Below are positions 51,887 through 60,380 of a DNA stretch of 64,000 bases, in pieces. The notes below the pieces were generated by a model that was given only the letters and a program-made list of their open reading frames with translations, was not told the origin of the DNA and made no database searches. Made by a program: the position numbers and the translations under genes. Positions within the stretch are counted from its first letter, which is position 1; every line of letters begins with the position of its first letter. This DNA is from Psychrilyobacter atlanticus DSM 19335. GTDB taxonomy: Bacteria; Fusobacteriota; Fusobacteriia; Fusobacteriales; Fusobacteriaceae. The stretch is from assembly GCF_000426625.1 (NCBI RefSeq), contig NZ_KE384548.1, forward strand, positions 186,001 through 250,000. Direction: 5' to 3'.

Positions 51887-53387
51887 CTTCTTTAGTTTTT
51901 TTGTTTTTAGATTCTTCCTTGTTTGTTAAACCAAATTTTTTGATCTTCTTTACCTCTCGCCCACGTTGCTCGATATTATCATCAATATCACTACCATTAA
52001 GTTCCATACTTTCTCTCCCACCTGTGCTTAAATTATTTTTGATTCTAATTTCTGCAGCTTGAGCTTCTTTTTTGGGATCTAATGATCCTTGAGCTTGTCC
52101 AAACCATTGAGTTTTTAGATATGCTCTTCTTTTAAAAGGATCTTCATATCCAGGAAGATCTATATAATCCATGGCTACACAATAATCCATAAATTCCTCG
52201 TAGATAGGTTGCATAAAATCATCTGTAAACCATTGTCTTCTTGTTTTTAACATCTTCCAGGACTCTAATAGAGCTCCCTTTGAAGCTGAATAATTATTAG
52301 AGAACTTTAGTAATAGTTGCTCAGGAGCTAATTCCAGAGCTGCGCCTAAATGAACACACATAGTATCCATAAACTTTGTAAATCCAGAGTTAGGTCTATT
52401 AGAATCTGGAAATACTATCTTTTGTCCTGGAGGTAAGCCAGTAACAACTCCACTTTTTAACGTGATATCTTTTCCATCTTTAGGTTTAAAAGGACTTTTA
52501 GATTTAGTTTCCACTGTTTCATTTTCTATAAATGCTGCAAAATATGAATTAATAGTAGCTGCCATTAGTTCTGCATGGGTAAACTTTCTCATTTGGTGGA
52601 GGATTTCAAGAACTGGAGCAATTAAGGGGATCCCTCTTCTCTGTCCTATCCTTTCTTTGTCCATTAGGACCAATAGATTTTTCCTACCTGTTTTACTTCC
52701 ATGAACTTGGATCTTAGTAGTCTCAGATCCTTCTTTATTCTTTTTAAAATGATAAGCAATTATTATCCCGTTTTTATCCTTTTCTACGCCGTTTTTTATA
52801 TCTTTATCTCCAGTATCCGAAGGATTGATACAACTAGCAGGATCTAATAACCTTACTTTTAATCCGAATAGTTCTCCTGGATGAAGTTTAAATGATAGAG
52901 CTGCGAAACATTCCCCATCGATTAGAGAAGTTAATATAGCCAAGGATTGAATATGACTCAGTTTAGATTGTCTTCCCCAATCACATTCAGTAGATCCTGC
53001 CCACATTCTCCATAGGTTCTCTATATTTTTTTCTATCTCTTCTTTTTTTTCTTGTTCCAACCCCAGTATGCTATTATCTATAGATGCTTTTAGTTTTATC
53101 CCTGTTCCTATAACATTGGATCTGATTCTTTTGATAGCTCCATTTGCTATGGCATTTCCCATAAATTCATCTCTAGATCTAGCCACTAAGATATCTTTTG
53201 ATTCCCCTATGTCCACATCAGAACTATTTATCTGATCATCATAATCCATAGCATTTTGAGTTCCTGCCCCATGGTTATGATATTGAAGTACATTTTCATA
53301 AGTTTTCTCTGCATCATAAAGACGTGCTTTATTCATGACTCTCTTAGCTGCTAATCCAGGGAACATTTTTTTTAATGATAGTTCCAT
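51864..53387 (-). CDS. Phage portal protein (lambda gpB family)
   Basis: A 507-residue portal that forms the DNA gate of the capsid. The stretch IANGAIKRIRSNVIGTGIKL near residue 80 and GQKIVFPDSNRPN near residue 320 are typical. The C terminus is highly charged and ends in overlap with the protease gene. Confidence 0.91.
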   Translation of the reverse strand: MELSLKKMFPGLAAKRVMNKARLYDAEKTYENVLQYHNHGAGTQNAMDYDDQINSSDVDIGESKDILVARSRDEFMGNAIANGAIKRIRSNVIGTGIKLKASIDNSILGLEQEKKEEIEKNIENLWRMWAGSTECDWGRQSKLSHIQSLAILTSLIDGECFAALSFKLHPGELFGLKVRLLDPASCINPSDTGDKDIKNGVEKDKNGIIIAYHFKKNKEGSETTKIQVHGSKTGRKNLLVLMDKERIGQRRGIPLIAPVLEILHQMRKFTHAELMAATINSYFAAFIENETVETKSKSPFKPKDGKDITLKSGVVTGLPPGQKIVFPDSNRPNSGFTKFMDTMCVHLGAALELAPEQLLLKFSNNYSASKGALLESWKMLKTRRQWFTDDFMQPIYEEFMDYCVAMDYIDLPGYEDPFKRRAYLKTQWFGQAQGSLDPKKEAQAAEIRIKNNLSTGGRESMELNGSDIDDNIEQRGREVKKIKKFGLTNKEESKNKKTKEGEEDELT

Positions 53388-53410
53388 CTGCTCCTCCTAA
53401 ATAATTCTAT

Positions 53411-53851
53411 TTATAGATTTTTATTTAATAATTTACTAATCAGATCTACACCTCTTTGATAAACTAGAGTTTTAATGTTTATAGATATTTCTCCATTCGA
53501 TTTGGTAAACTTAGTTTCTATAGTTCTAAAGCATCCATTATCTATGTATTTTTGATAAGGCTGGTTATTTTGCATTAATATTTTTTTTCTCTTTAAAAAT
53601 TCAAATAACTTTTTTCTTCCATAACCTTTTTTATTTATAACTTTGGCAATTACTCCTAAATCTAGGGCGTCTCTAGATCCTGTTATTGTTTCAAAAAATT
53701 TTATTTTGTGTTTATCCTCTTTTATTTTTTGTTTTAAAACTTGTATTTCTTTTTGCTCTTTTATCCAAGCGTTAGCTCTTTCTATTGGATCAGTTATTTT
53801 ATAGCTTGGAATTTCCCCATTTTTTGCCAAGACTAAATTCTTATGTTTCAT
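53411..53851 (-). CDS. KilAC-domain antirepressor-like protein
   Basis: A 146-residue protein whose C-terminal two thirds match the KilAC domain (LGVIAKVINKKGYGRKKLFE, LMQNNQPYQKYIDNGCF). KilAC occurs at the C terminus of phage antirepressors. Here it is a separate gene just after an AntA-domain gene. Both lie within the head genes, which is unusual. Confidence 0.85.
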   Translation of the reverse strand: MKHKNLVLAKNGEIPSYKITDPIERANAWIKEQKEIQVLKQKIKEDKHKIKFFETITGSRDALDLGVIAKVINKKGYGRKKLFEFLKRKKILMQNNQPYQKYIDNGCFRTIETKFTKSNGEISINIKTLVYQRGVDLISKLLNKNL

Positions 53852-53860
53852 ATTTTCCTC

Positions 53861-54559
53861 CTAAAGATCTAACCCGTATACATGGCCCCATACATCTGAA
53901 TGATATGCATTTGCTTCCCCGTATCTAGGGCAGGGGACTTTCTTTATTTCATAACCTAATGCAATACTATTACTCTTTAGTTCTTGCCACTTAAAGTTAC
54001 CTTTGAACTGTTTTTGTGCTCTACTAACTGTATAATAATTATTTAAAATCCCAAGTTCTTTTTGAGTATCATCTAATTCTTCTTCTAGGGCTTTATTATC
54101 TGCTAAAACTACTTTTATATGCCTAAATGAGCTATCTTCTCTTTGTAACATCATCAGATTCCCACGAGCTTCTAGTTTTTCCTTTTCTTCTATTGTTGCG
54201 ACTAATTCTAACAATGCATCTTTATAGCTAATTGGTAATTTATTTTTATTCAATTGTTTCTCACACTCTATAAAATATTGTCTAACCTCTTTTCCTTTTG
54301 GTACGTTTGATAGCATAGCCAATTCTTTTGCAGTATCTAATTTCAAAATATATTCTATTCGTGGTCTAGGTACTGATTTTGTTGAATTCGCCTTATAAGT
54401 TGTATAATCTACGCCTTCAATTAATCCATAATTGCTATTTTTTACATATGTTTTTATCCAATTGGAAAAATCTTTTTTTACTTCTAAAAATCTATGCAAC
54501 TCTCTAGCACTAACAAGTTGTTCCCCTTTTTCATTTTTAGTTATTTTTATTAACTCCAT
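53861..54559 (-). CDS. AntA/AntB-type antirepressor
   Basis: A 232-residue antirepressor. The N-terminal AntA domain is clear (VSARELHRFLEVKKDFSNW, YILKLDTAKELAMLSNVPKG). The C-terminal part has a coiled coil and a second domain (NNYYTVSRAQKQFKGNFKW). Such proteins bind or displace repressors to trigger lytic growth. It lies between the gpW-like and KilAC genes inside the head module. Confidence 0.87.
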   Translation of the reverse strand: MELIKITKNEKGEQLVSARELHRFLEVKKDFSNWIKTYVKNSNYGLIEGVDYTTYKANSTKSVPRPRIEYILKLDTAKELAMLSNVPKGKEVRQYFIECEKQLNKNKLPISYKDALLELVATIEEKEKLEARGNLMMLQREDSSFRHIKVVLADNKALEEELDDTQKELGILNNYYTVSRAQKQFKGNFKWQELKSNSIALGYEIKKVPCPRYGEANAYHSDVWGHVYGLDL

Positions 54560-54570
54560 CTCTCATCCTC

Positions 54571-54807
54571 CTAATGTCTTCCTGGTATTACATTTTCTAT
54601 TGTCATTCCCACATCATCGGGATTTCCATATTTCCGACACCTTTCTTCCCAAAGTTTAATTCCTGATTGTATCTTCCCTATATCTGCTCTTGTAACTTCT
54701 TTTCCATCTATGTTATATGCCTGACCTAATAAAACTTTTTCTTCAGCTTTTAAATACATTTTTAATTTCTCCTGGCACATTTCCAAGGTTATCCCTGTAA
54801 TACTCAT
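54571..54807 (-). CDS. DUF6148 / gpW-like head joining protein
   Basis: A 78-residue protein of the DUF6148 type (CQEKLKMYLKAEEKVLLGQ, IQSGIKLWEERCRKYG), found between terminase and portal genes of many phages. It probably serves as the lambda gpW counterpart. It overlaps the terminase gene by four bases. Confidence 0.8.
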   Translation of the reverse strand: MSITGITLEMCQEKLKMYLKAEEKVLLGQAYNIDGKEVTRADIGKIQSGIKLWEERCRKYGNPDDVGMTIENVIPGRH

Positions 54808-56594
54808 TCTTCCTCCCTTTCTAAATATCCAACTTTAGATAATAGACTTAATTCTTCTTTGGATAGAGTTGCTAAAATTTTCATATCATAATCATATATT
54901 TCTAGTGCTGCTTCAGAGTAGTTCCTCAGGTCTAATCCTTCATTTCTTTCTCTGATTTTTATCCATTTGTTACTACTAGGATCTCGAACCTCAGCAGTTA
55001 AACTCATAAAATATTCTTCAGTATAGTTTCTTGTTGGATTTTTAGGGAAATGACAAAACCCTGGTCCAGACTTTTTAATTCTCAATTTACTCATGGTTGA
55101 ATCTTTTAATGCGTTGACCCCTACAGAATAAAGATTGATCTCATTATTTTTAGTTTTTCTAAATCCATTGTTTATTGCTACTATTCCACCTTGACCTTTA
55201 ATTCCAAAGATTCGTTCATCTTCTTTATCAGAAACAAAGTTATATACATTTTGTGTGTTGTACCCAGTATCAATACAAGTTGCAAAGATCTTTAATGGAG
55301 TTCCATCTTTAAAATAAAAATCTGATTTTAAAAATTCATATAACTCATTCCAAACTTCTTCTTTTGAAGGATTCCCGTAAAATACCTGGTATGTAATCCC
55401 CCAACTTTCACGGCCTAATCCCCAGCCTGTAAGTTCTAACTCAATTCTGTTATGCTGTATATCGACTCCTGCAGTTAGTAATAACACTCCTTCAGGTATT
55501 TCAGCCTCATAGGTTTCACGTCTTTTAAATAGAGCTATATAATCAATTGTCTTGATGTTCTCTTCTTCCCAAGTTTCGGCCAATACGGTATTTTTAAATG
55601 TTTTTATTTTTTCCATATCACCTTGAGATTCTATCCATTCTTCGACTATTGATTCCCATGTTCTCCATGGACTAGCTAAGGCATTTAGGTGATAGCTTAG
55701 CTTCTTTTTCTTTTCAGGAAATTTGTGTACCCATTTTCCTTTAGATTGATTACCTCTTTTCCATTCTTTCTCGTGAGATAAAACACCACATTCATTACAA
55801 ACCATCTCTACTGTTTCGTGATCATCATCAATCCACTTTAGATTTTTAAAATCTAATACTTGATACTCTCCACAATGGGGACAAGGTAATTTCCATACTG
55901 CCTGTGAGCCATTAGCAAACTCTTTCTCTATGGCACTTTTATTCTTTACAGTAGGTGTTCCAGTGATAATACATTTACTCTCATCACCATAAGTTGTTAG
56001 TCTTTTTCTTCCAAGGGAGATTACATCTCCTTCCCGACCTGAAGACTCCGGATACCTATCTACTTCATCAAAGAAAATTATTTTAATTGGTCTAGCTGCT
56101 AACTTACTTGGTGAGTTAGATCCAATGAAGGCAAGATACCCTCCCGGGAACATCTTATGTGTAACTGTATTCCCTGAGTTCTTGGAATTAGCATCTTTTA
56201 TCCTGGCTTTTAATACATAGGTATCTCTTATCATTGGGGCTATTCGTTCTTTAGAATATGCTATTGCCATGGTGTCTGTTGGTTGCACTAATAGCATTGG
56301 ACAAGGATCCAGATGTGCATATTTCCCAAAGATATTATTTATAAATTCTGATTTTGCAAGCTGGGAAGCCATCATAAGAATTGCTTCTCTCACATCTCCA
56401 GACTCTATTTTTTCGTAGATCTCTATCATGTATGGAGTTCTCTTTGTCTCCCAGGCTCCGATCTCTTTAGAGCCCTCTGAAGATAAGATCCTATTTGCAT
56501 CTGCCCATTCACTAATACTTAAATTAAGTGGAGGTTTTAATAAATCCAGGCATTCTTTAAATAATTTTTTTACTTTTTTTTTGCCATTCATCAC
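54804..56594 (-). CDS. Terminase large subunit (lambda GpA family)
   Basis: A 596-residue packaging motor and nuclease. The ATPase has ILMMASQLAKSEFINN (Walker A variant) near residue 85 and IIFFDEVDRYP (Walker B) near residue 178. Two CxxC pairs (CPHCGE, CNECG) at about residues 235-270 form the usual zinc site. The nuclease domain is in the C-terminal half (TAGVDIQHNRIELEL). It places the packaging system with lambda. Confidence 0.92.
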   Translation of the reverse strand: MMNGKKKVKKLFKECLDLLKPPLNLSISEWADANRILSSEGSKEIGAWETKRTPYMIEIYEKIESGDVREAILMMASQLAKSEFINNIFGKYAHLDPCPMLLVQPTDTMAIAYSKERIAPMIRDTYVLKARIKDANSKNSGNTVTHKMFPGGYLAFIGSNSPSKLAARPIKIIFFDEVDRYPESSGREGDVISLGRKRLTTYGDESKCIITGTPTVKNKSAIEKEFANGSQAVWKLPCPHCGEYQVLDFKNLKWIDDDHETVEMVCNECGVLSHEKEWKRGNQSKGKWVHKFPEKKKKLSYHLNALASPWRTWESIVEEWIESQGDMEKIKTFKNTVLAETWEEENIKTIDYIALFKRRETYEAEIPEGVLLLTAGVDIQHNRIELELTGWGLGRESWGITYQVFYGNPSKEEVWNELYEFLKSDFYFKDGTPLKIFATCIDTGYNTQNVYNFVSDKEDERIFGIKGQGGIVAINNGFRKTKNNEINLYSVGVNALKDSTMSKLRIKKSGPGFCHFPKNPTRNYTEEYFMSLTAEVRDPSSNKWIKIRERNEGLDLRNYSEAALEIYDYDMKILATLSKEELSLLSKVGYLEREEE

Positions 56595-57043
56595 CTATCA
56601 CCCTTATTGCTTGGAGGATCATATTTTTCTAACTCTTCCAAGGATTTTAATATATGTTTCTCTACAATCTTTTTAATATCCGGATTTTCATCTTGCTCTA
56701 TTTCAATAGTAATTTTTCTACTGGTACTGAGGAGCTGGGATTTAAATTTTATTAGCATATCAGATAAGGCTCCTCTGACTACATCATCAGGATAATATTT
56801 ATCTTTTAATATTTTTAAATTGAATTCTTGAGTTTCTCTTTTTGCTTTTTTTAATTTTTGATCTTCAAGATTATGATCTCCATTTTTACTTTTAATTTGT
56901 TTAATATATTCCTTAACGCACTTCCGGTAGATATATTCTCCAGGAGCATATTTAAAATCTTTAAATAGTGTTCTTACTTGTCTCTCAGTGATTAAAAACT
57001 GTTTGGCTAGTTGTTTTTCACTGATTAAAATTATTTGACCCAT
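56591..57043 (-). CDS. Terminase small subunit (Nu1-like)
   Basis: A 150-residue protein with an N-terminal winged-helix (ISEKQLAKQFLITERQVRTL) and a helical C terminus, overlapping terA by four bases as in lambda nu1-A. ATG 57,043 follows AGGAGG; the frame opens further up but without a ribosome site. Confidence 0.82.
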   Translation of the reverse strand: MGQIILISEKQLAKQFLITERQVRTLFKDFKYAPGEYIYRKCVKEYIKQIKSKNGDHNLEDQKLKKAKRETQEFNLKILKDKYYPDDVVRGALSDMLIKFKSQLLSTSRKITIEIEQDENPDIKKIVEKHILKSLEELEKYDPPSNKGDR

Positions 57044-57202
57044 ATATCCTCCTAAAATTTTTGGAAGTCCCAAATAAAAATTTTCTAACGGCCAAAGTTC
57101 TGCGCCTCAGCGTCGCAAATCTTTTTTCCGAACACCTCACAGTACCTTTTTATTACAATCTGTGTTATGCTTTAATAGAAAGAATAATCAGGAGGTAAAA
57201 TT

Positions 57203-57400
57203 ATGAAACAATGTGCTTATTATATCGATTGTGCCACGGAAGAAGTTCATAAATCAGGATGTCCCAATATGCCTACCGCTAATAAGATTAACTTAGGAAA
57301 GCATACAACTGCTCCTAAAGCAGTAAAGGCTGCATTATCTAAAGGCTTCACAAATGCTAATGGTTGTCCTCTCTGTTGCTCTCTCGCTAATAAAAAGTAA
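57203..57400 (+). CDS. Small cysteine-rich protein, phage moron
   Basis: A 65-residue protein with a likely zinc site: His and Cys in VHKSGCPNM and two Cys in NGCPLCCSL. The H-C...GF...C-C pattern resembles the Ada-like metal-binding domain found in nucleases and ComEC proteins. It is the only coding gene on the + strand inside the packaging module, has CAGGAGG before ATG and its own terminator, and probably its own promoter. These are marks of a moron expressed in the lysogen. Confidence 0.72.
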   Translation: MKQCAYYIDCATEEVHKSGCPNMPTANKINLGKHTTAPKAVKAALSKGFTNANGCPLCCSLANKK

Positions 57401-57433
57401 ATGACTTTAGTTACATAGTCATTTACTTTTTTT
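57395..57433 (+). terminator. Terminator of the moron gene
   Basis: AAAGTAAATGAC pairs with GTCATTTACTTT, followed by TTTT. The stop codon lies in the stem. Confidence 0.85.
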
Positions 57434-57435
57434 AT

Positions 57436-57942
57436 TTAATCGTCATCCTCTTCTTCCATAAGCATTGTCTCTTTTTGTTTTATAATATCTTTCTTACACT
57501 CTTCATATTTAATTTGCTTTAACTTATAATCTATTTGTTCTGTAGATGTCTGAAGGCTGAATAGTTCCTTGCCTAGCTTATACAGTTCTGTAGTGGCTGC
57601 TATCCTATTCTTCAAAGCTTCTTCATGTGATTTAACCTTTGGTTTTATACCATTAGCATTTAACTCCATGAGATAAGATAAGTTAGACTGATGGAGAGTT
57701 CTATAATCAGTTATGACCTTATTTCTCAATTCAACTCTTTTAGTTATGTCATCTTCAATAAATGCCTGTTGTAATATTGCTTTAGTCTTTCCTTTTTTCC
57801 AATTCTCTTTACTAGATAGGTTCCTAAGGGTTCCATAGTTGATCATGTATTCAACAGATATATCCAGTAGATCCATTCCGGCTTCATATGCTTTTCTCAT
57901 ATCTTTCTTTTTATCGTTATTAATTTTTCTGTATCTATTCAT
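57436..57942 (-). CDS. Phage helix-turn-helix protein, possible second terminase-small-like
   Basis: A 168-residue protein whose N terminus (AGMDLLDISVEYMINYGTLR) looks like a helix-turn-helix followed by a W-x-x-G segment, as in small terminase and DUF1804-type proteins. The rest is helical with an acidic end. It lies upstream of the Nu1-like gene across the moron. Its role is unclear. Confidence 0.6.
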   Translation of the reverse strand: MNRYRKINNDKKKDMRKAYEAGMDLLDISVEYMINYGTLRNLSSKENWKKGKTKAILQQAFIEDDITKRVELRNKVITDYRTLHQSNLSYLMELNANGIKPKVKSHEEALKNRIAATTELYKLGKELFSLQTSTEQIDYKLKQIKYEECKKDIIKQKETMLMEEEDDD

Positions 57943-58237
57943 CAGTAATCAACCTTAGATCATTTAAATCTACTCCATATCTTTTTTCTATTAGATCTAT
58001 AAGTAGTTTTCCCATTACACTTTCTGTATTTATCTTCTTTATGATCGCTTCCATGAGCTTAGATGGATCTTTATTACTTACAACATCAAAGCCAGGATTA
58101 TTAAAAGAATAGACATAACTGTTTGCAAAGATATTTATGGTTTCTAATGATCTATCAGTTTGAAAAGATGAGATCTTAAATTTCTCTGCATCTTCTATCA
58201 TTTCAGTAAAATCTCTTTCATTCATTTTTAGCATCAT
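57935..58237 (-). CDS. Phage hypothetical protein
   Basis: A 100-residue protein with no recognised domain. ATG 58,237 was chosen because GGAGGTGA lies five bases before it; an upstream TTG overlaps that site. It overlaps the next gene by eight bases and is the first gene after the promoter at 58,330-58,358, so it opens the morphogenesis operon. Confidence 0.6.
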   Translation of the reverse strand: MMLKMNERDFTEMIEDAEKFKISSFQTDRSLETINIFANSYVYSFNNPGFDVVSNKDPSKLMEAIIKKINTESVMGKLLIDLIEKRYGVDLNDLRLITDE

Positions 58238-58329
58238 GACTCTCACCTCCAAACTACTTTTTTATGTCATAATAATGTCATAAATCACTTAAAATTTTCT
58301 ACCTCATTACTTAGGGAAACTGTGTCACA

Positions 58330-58358
58330 ATTATTTTTTGTCATTTCTTTTCAATCAA
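58330..58358 (-). promoter_or_regulatory. Promoter of the phage morphogenesis operon
   Basis: On the - strand TTGATT (58,358-58,353), 17 bases, AATAAT (58,335-58,330). Downstream copies of TATGACAT form an imperfect palindrome near 58,270 that may be an operator. Confidence 0.5.
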
Positions 58359-58417
58359 TTGTTTTATATAGCTTTTAGCTGAAATTAGTACTTTTATTTT
58401 TTCCTCACTTTCTGCGA

Positions 58418-59440
58418 TTAGTGAGGAAAAATTTTTCCCACTAAATAACTTAATTTTTCTTTGTTATTTAAGTGAGAGTATTTACTATTTATTCTCTTTA
58501 TTTCCCTTCCACGGTTCTTTTTATTGTGAATATTTACTATGTCTATAAGATTAGAATAATCAAATATCCAGGAGTTATCTTCCAGGTATTTATATACACT
58601 TCTCTTTGGGGATCGGCCCTTAGATCTGGCTAATTTATTTTGTTTTTTTAGTTCTAAGTAATTTAATTCTAAGTTTGGTACTAATTCTTTTTCTAAATAT
58701 CTATATGCTTCTTTAAATAATTTTTCCCGGCATAACTCCATAAAAATCTTATCTAAGAGATCTTGATCCCCTAATAGTGCTTCTAATGTATTATCGATAT
58801 TAAATCTTTCAGTGGCATAGTATTTATATGTTGAGCTGGATAGCCACCACTCCAGTCTGGTTAATTCAAAATTTAAAAGAGTTTTATCGTCTACTTCTCT
58901 TTTCTTATCGTAAATTCTAACTTTATGACTTTTCCATCCTCCATCTAGGGTAGAATCTACAAATAATTTTTTATATGATTCATTTAGATTGATATTGCCT
59001 ATTTTTCTCAATTTAGGCAGTTTAAGGAATAAAAGGATAAAGACTTCTTTAAATTCTTCAAAGATCAGATCCAGGTTTATATTTATCTCTATTTCACTGA
59101 TCTTAGCTTCAGAAAGATCTATAGATATGTCTTTGCTATTTAATAAACTTATTAATCTATTAATAGATTCTTTCAGTTCAAAATTCCTTGTATTGTATAT
59201 ATTGTGACCATGTAAAATTTTATTAGGATTAAACCTAAGGTATGTAGTTTCTCTTACTTCTCCACTGTCGTAGAGTTTAATAGTTTTTTCTATACTGAAG
59301 AGTTCTTCTTTTATCTCAAACTTCTCTTCTATCCATCCCTGACCTTCAGTAAAAAGTGATTTTTTATCTGTTTCTATTTTTATTCCAGAGAGAACTAGTT
59401 TATCGATCCCTATCCTTTCTAACTTATCTCTATTTAACAT
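58418..59440 (-). CDS. Replication initiator-like protein
   Basis: A 340-residue protein. RIGIDKLVLSGIKI at the N terminus, SHKVRIYDKKREVDDKTLLN near residue 170 and FELTRLEWWLSS near residue 190 resemble rolling-circle replication initiators of filamentous phages and small plasmids (phage CRI/G2P-type). The catalytic tyrosine cannot be fixed by eye. The basic C terminus (KKNRGREIKR) would suit DNA binding. AGGAGGTG precedes ATG by ten bases. Upstream small RNA units on the opposite strand resemble copy-control RNAs. Family call is tentative. Confidence 0.5.
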   Translation of the reverse strand: MLNRDKLERIGIDKLVLSGIKIETDKKSLFTEGQGWIEEKFEIKEELFSIEKTIKLYDSGEVRETTYLRFNPNKILHGHNIYNTRNFELKESINRLISLLNSKDISIDLSEAKISEIEININLDLIFEEFKEVFILLFLKLPKLRKIGNINLNESYKKLFVDSTLDGGWKSHKVRIYDKKREVDDKTLLNFELTRLEWWLSSSTYKYYATERFNIDNTLEALLGDQDLLDKIFMELCREKLFKEAYRYLEKELVPNLELNYLELKKQNKLARSKGRSPKRSVYKYLEDNSWIFDYSNLIDIVNIHNKKNRGREIKRINSKYSHLNNKEKLSYLVGKIFPH

Positions 59441-59484
59441 TTGACAAATTCACCTCCTCTTATTAAATTTTATTAATTTTTAAC

Positions 59485-59624
59485 TTGACTAAGCCGGTAA
59501 GTAACTGTAGAATGTCTGTGTAATGATGTTATTATATTTGAATAAATATTATTCTCTCTCCCAAGAGATTCATTACAAAGGTTTTATGATTGGCTCTTAA
59601 ATTAACTTTTAAGAGCCTTTTTTA
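59485..59624 (+). ncRNA. Small RNA unit U7, opposite the rep leader
   Basis: TTGACT (59,485-59,490), 17 bases, TAGAAT (59,508-59,513), about 105 nt with GTAATGA/TTCATTAC pairing, then GGCTCTTAA/TTAAGAGCC and TTTTTT. It starts 45 bases upstream of the rep ATG on the opposite strand and would be antisense to the rep leader. Confidence 0.55.
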
Positions 59625-59637
59625 TATATTCATAGAG

Positions 59638-59684
59638 ATATTACATTGATGATTTGTTTTAGGAGGTTCACCTAATGTAATATC
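59638..59684. other. Inverted repeat
   Basis: ATATTACATT is mirrored by AATGTAATAT with AGG/CCT inside. It lies between units U7 and U8 and may be a terminator for neither; it could be a binding site or replication-related hairpin. Confidence 0.4.
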
Positions 59685-59756
59685 TTTAAAAATATATAGA
59701 AGATGTTATTTTATTTTTTTGTAGCCCTTTGTTTTCAAGGTTTTTTTTTCACTTAG

Positions 59757-59938
59757 TTGACTTTAGCGTTTTTTTAAGGTAAAATTAATTTATAATGAGC
59801 ATACCAATTTGTATACATTCCTCATCCCAGTTGGAATGTATGCTGCTCATAAGGGTAAATTCATTTCGGACAGTGAATTTACTTACTTTTCCTCTGAGCC
59901 TCTAGTTATCTAAATAATTAGAGGCTCTATTTTTATTT
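59757..59938 (+). ncRNA. Small RNA unit U8 with three hairpins
   Basis: TTGACT (59,757-59,762), 17 bases, TAAAAT (59,780-59,785). The RNA of about 145 nt folds into ATGAGC/GCTCAT enclosing ATACATTCC/GGAATGTAT, then GTAAATTC/GAATTTAC, then the terminator GAGCCTCTA/TAGAGGCTC and TATTTTT. Nearly all of it is paired. No known RNA family is recognised. Confidence 0.6.
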
Positions 59939-59973
59939 AGTTAATTTAGTTAATTTTATTTATTTAGATAAAC

Positions 59974-60170
59974 TTGTTTTAAAAGATACTTTGCTATATA
60001 CTCTATCCATGGTGGGAAAGAGATTTTGAGAAGTTACTACTAGCAAAGGATTTAAGCCCTAAAAAATACAGCGATTTTATATACAACCCACCAGAATAAA
60101 ATTAACACCCCAAAAGTTAATTTTATTTAAATTCCCTAAAAGAACCACTTTTTTAAGTGGTTCTTTTTAT
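59974..60170 (+). ncRNA. Transcription unit U9
   Basis: TTGTTT (59,974-59,979), 17 bases, TATACT (59,997-60,002), then about 160 nt with AAAATTAAC/GTTAATTTT and the terminator AAGAACCACTT/AAGTGGTTCTT plus TTTT. A frame within it (YPWWERDFEKLLLAKDLSPK and on to YNPPE-stop, ending near 60,100) looks coding but lacks a start codon, so it may be a gene remnant. Confidence 0.5.
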
Positions 60171-60234
60171 TTGATTTAAAATAAAAGAGTTTGCTTTTTT
60201 GTTTATTTAATTTATTTTGTTTATTTAGTTAAAC

Positions 60235-60377
60235 TTGTTTCATAGAAAAAAATTATATATAATAATTCTAAGATGGATTTGACAAAGAATTATTTTAAAA
60301 ACCTTTTAATTGTTGTTAAAGTCTATGAAACATTTTAGAATCCATCTAGAAAGATTTTCAGCATCTTTCGATTTTTT
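60235..60377 (+). ncRNA. Transcription unit U10
   Basis: TTGTTT (60,235-60,240), 17 bases, TATAAT (60,258-60,263). The transcript can form a 13-bp stem (TTCTA-GATGGATT with AATCCATCTAGAA) and ends at GAAAGAT/ATCTTTC plus GATTTTTT. It contains a 21-codon frame (MDLTKNYFKNLLIVVKVYET) and overlaps the - strand peptide gene at 60,306. Confidence 0.5.
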
Positions 60378-60380
60378 CAT
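60306..60380 (-). CDS. Small peptide (24 residues) with hairpin-masked ribosome site
   Basis: Encodes MKKSKDAENLSRWILKCFID and four more residues. AAAGGG precedes ATG but lies in the 3' arm of a hairpin (60,384-60,392 with 60,399-60,407), so translation may be repressed until the hairpin opens. The + strand unit U10 is antisense to the whole gene. The layout suggests a type I toxin-antitoxin-like pair, without sequence proof. A longer frame to 60,512 has no ribosome site. Confidence 0.35.
   Translation of the reverse strand: MKKSKDAENLSRWILKCFIDFNNN

Noticed and set aside
57935-58252. TTG start for the first gene of the phage operon
   Set aside because: It overlaps the GGAGGTGA ribosome site of the ATG at 58,237.
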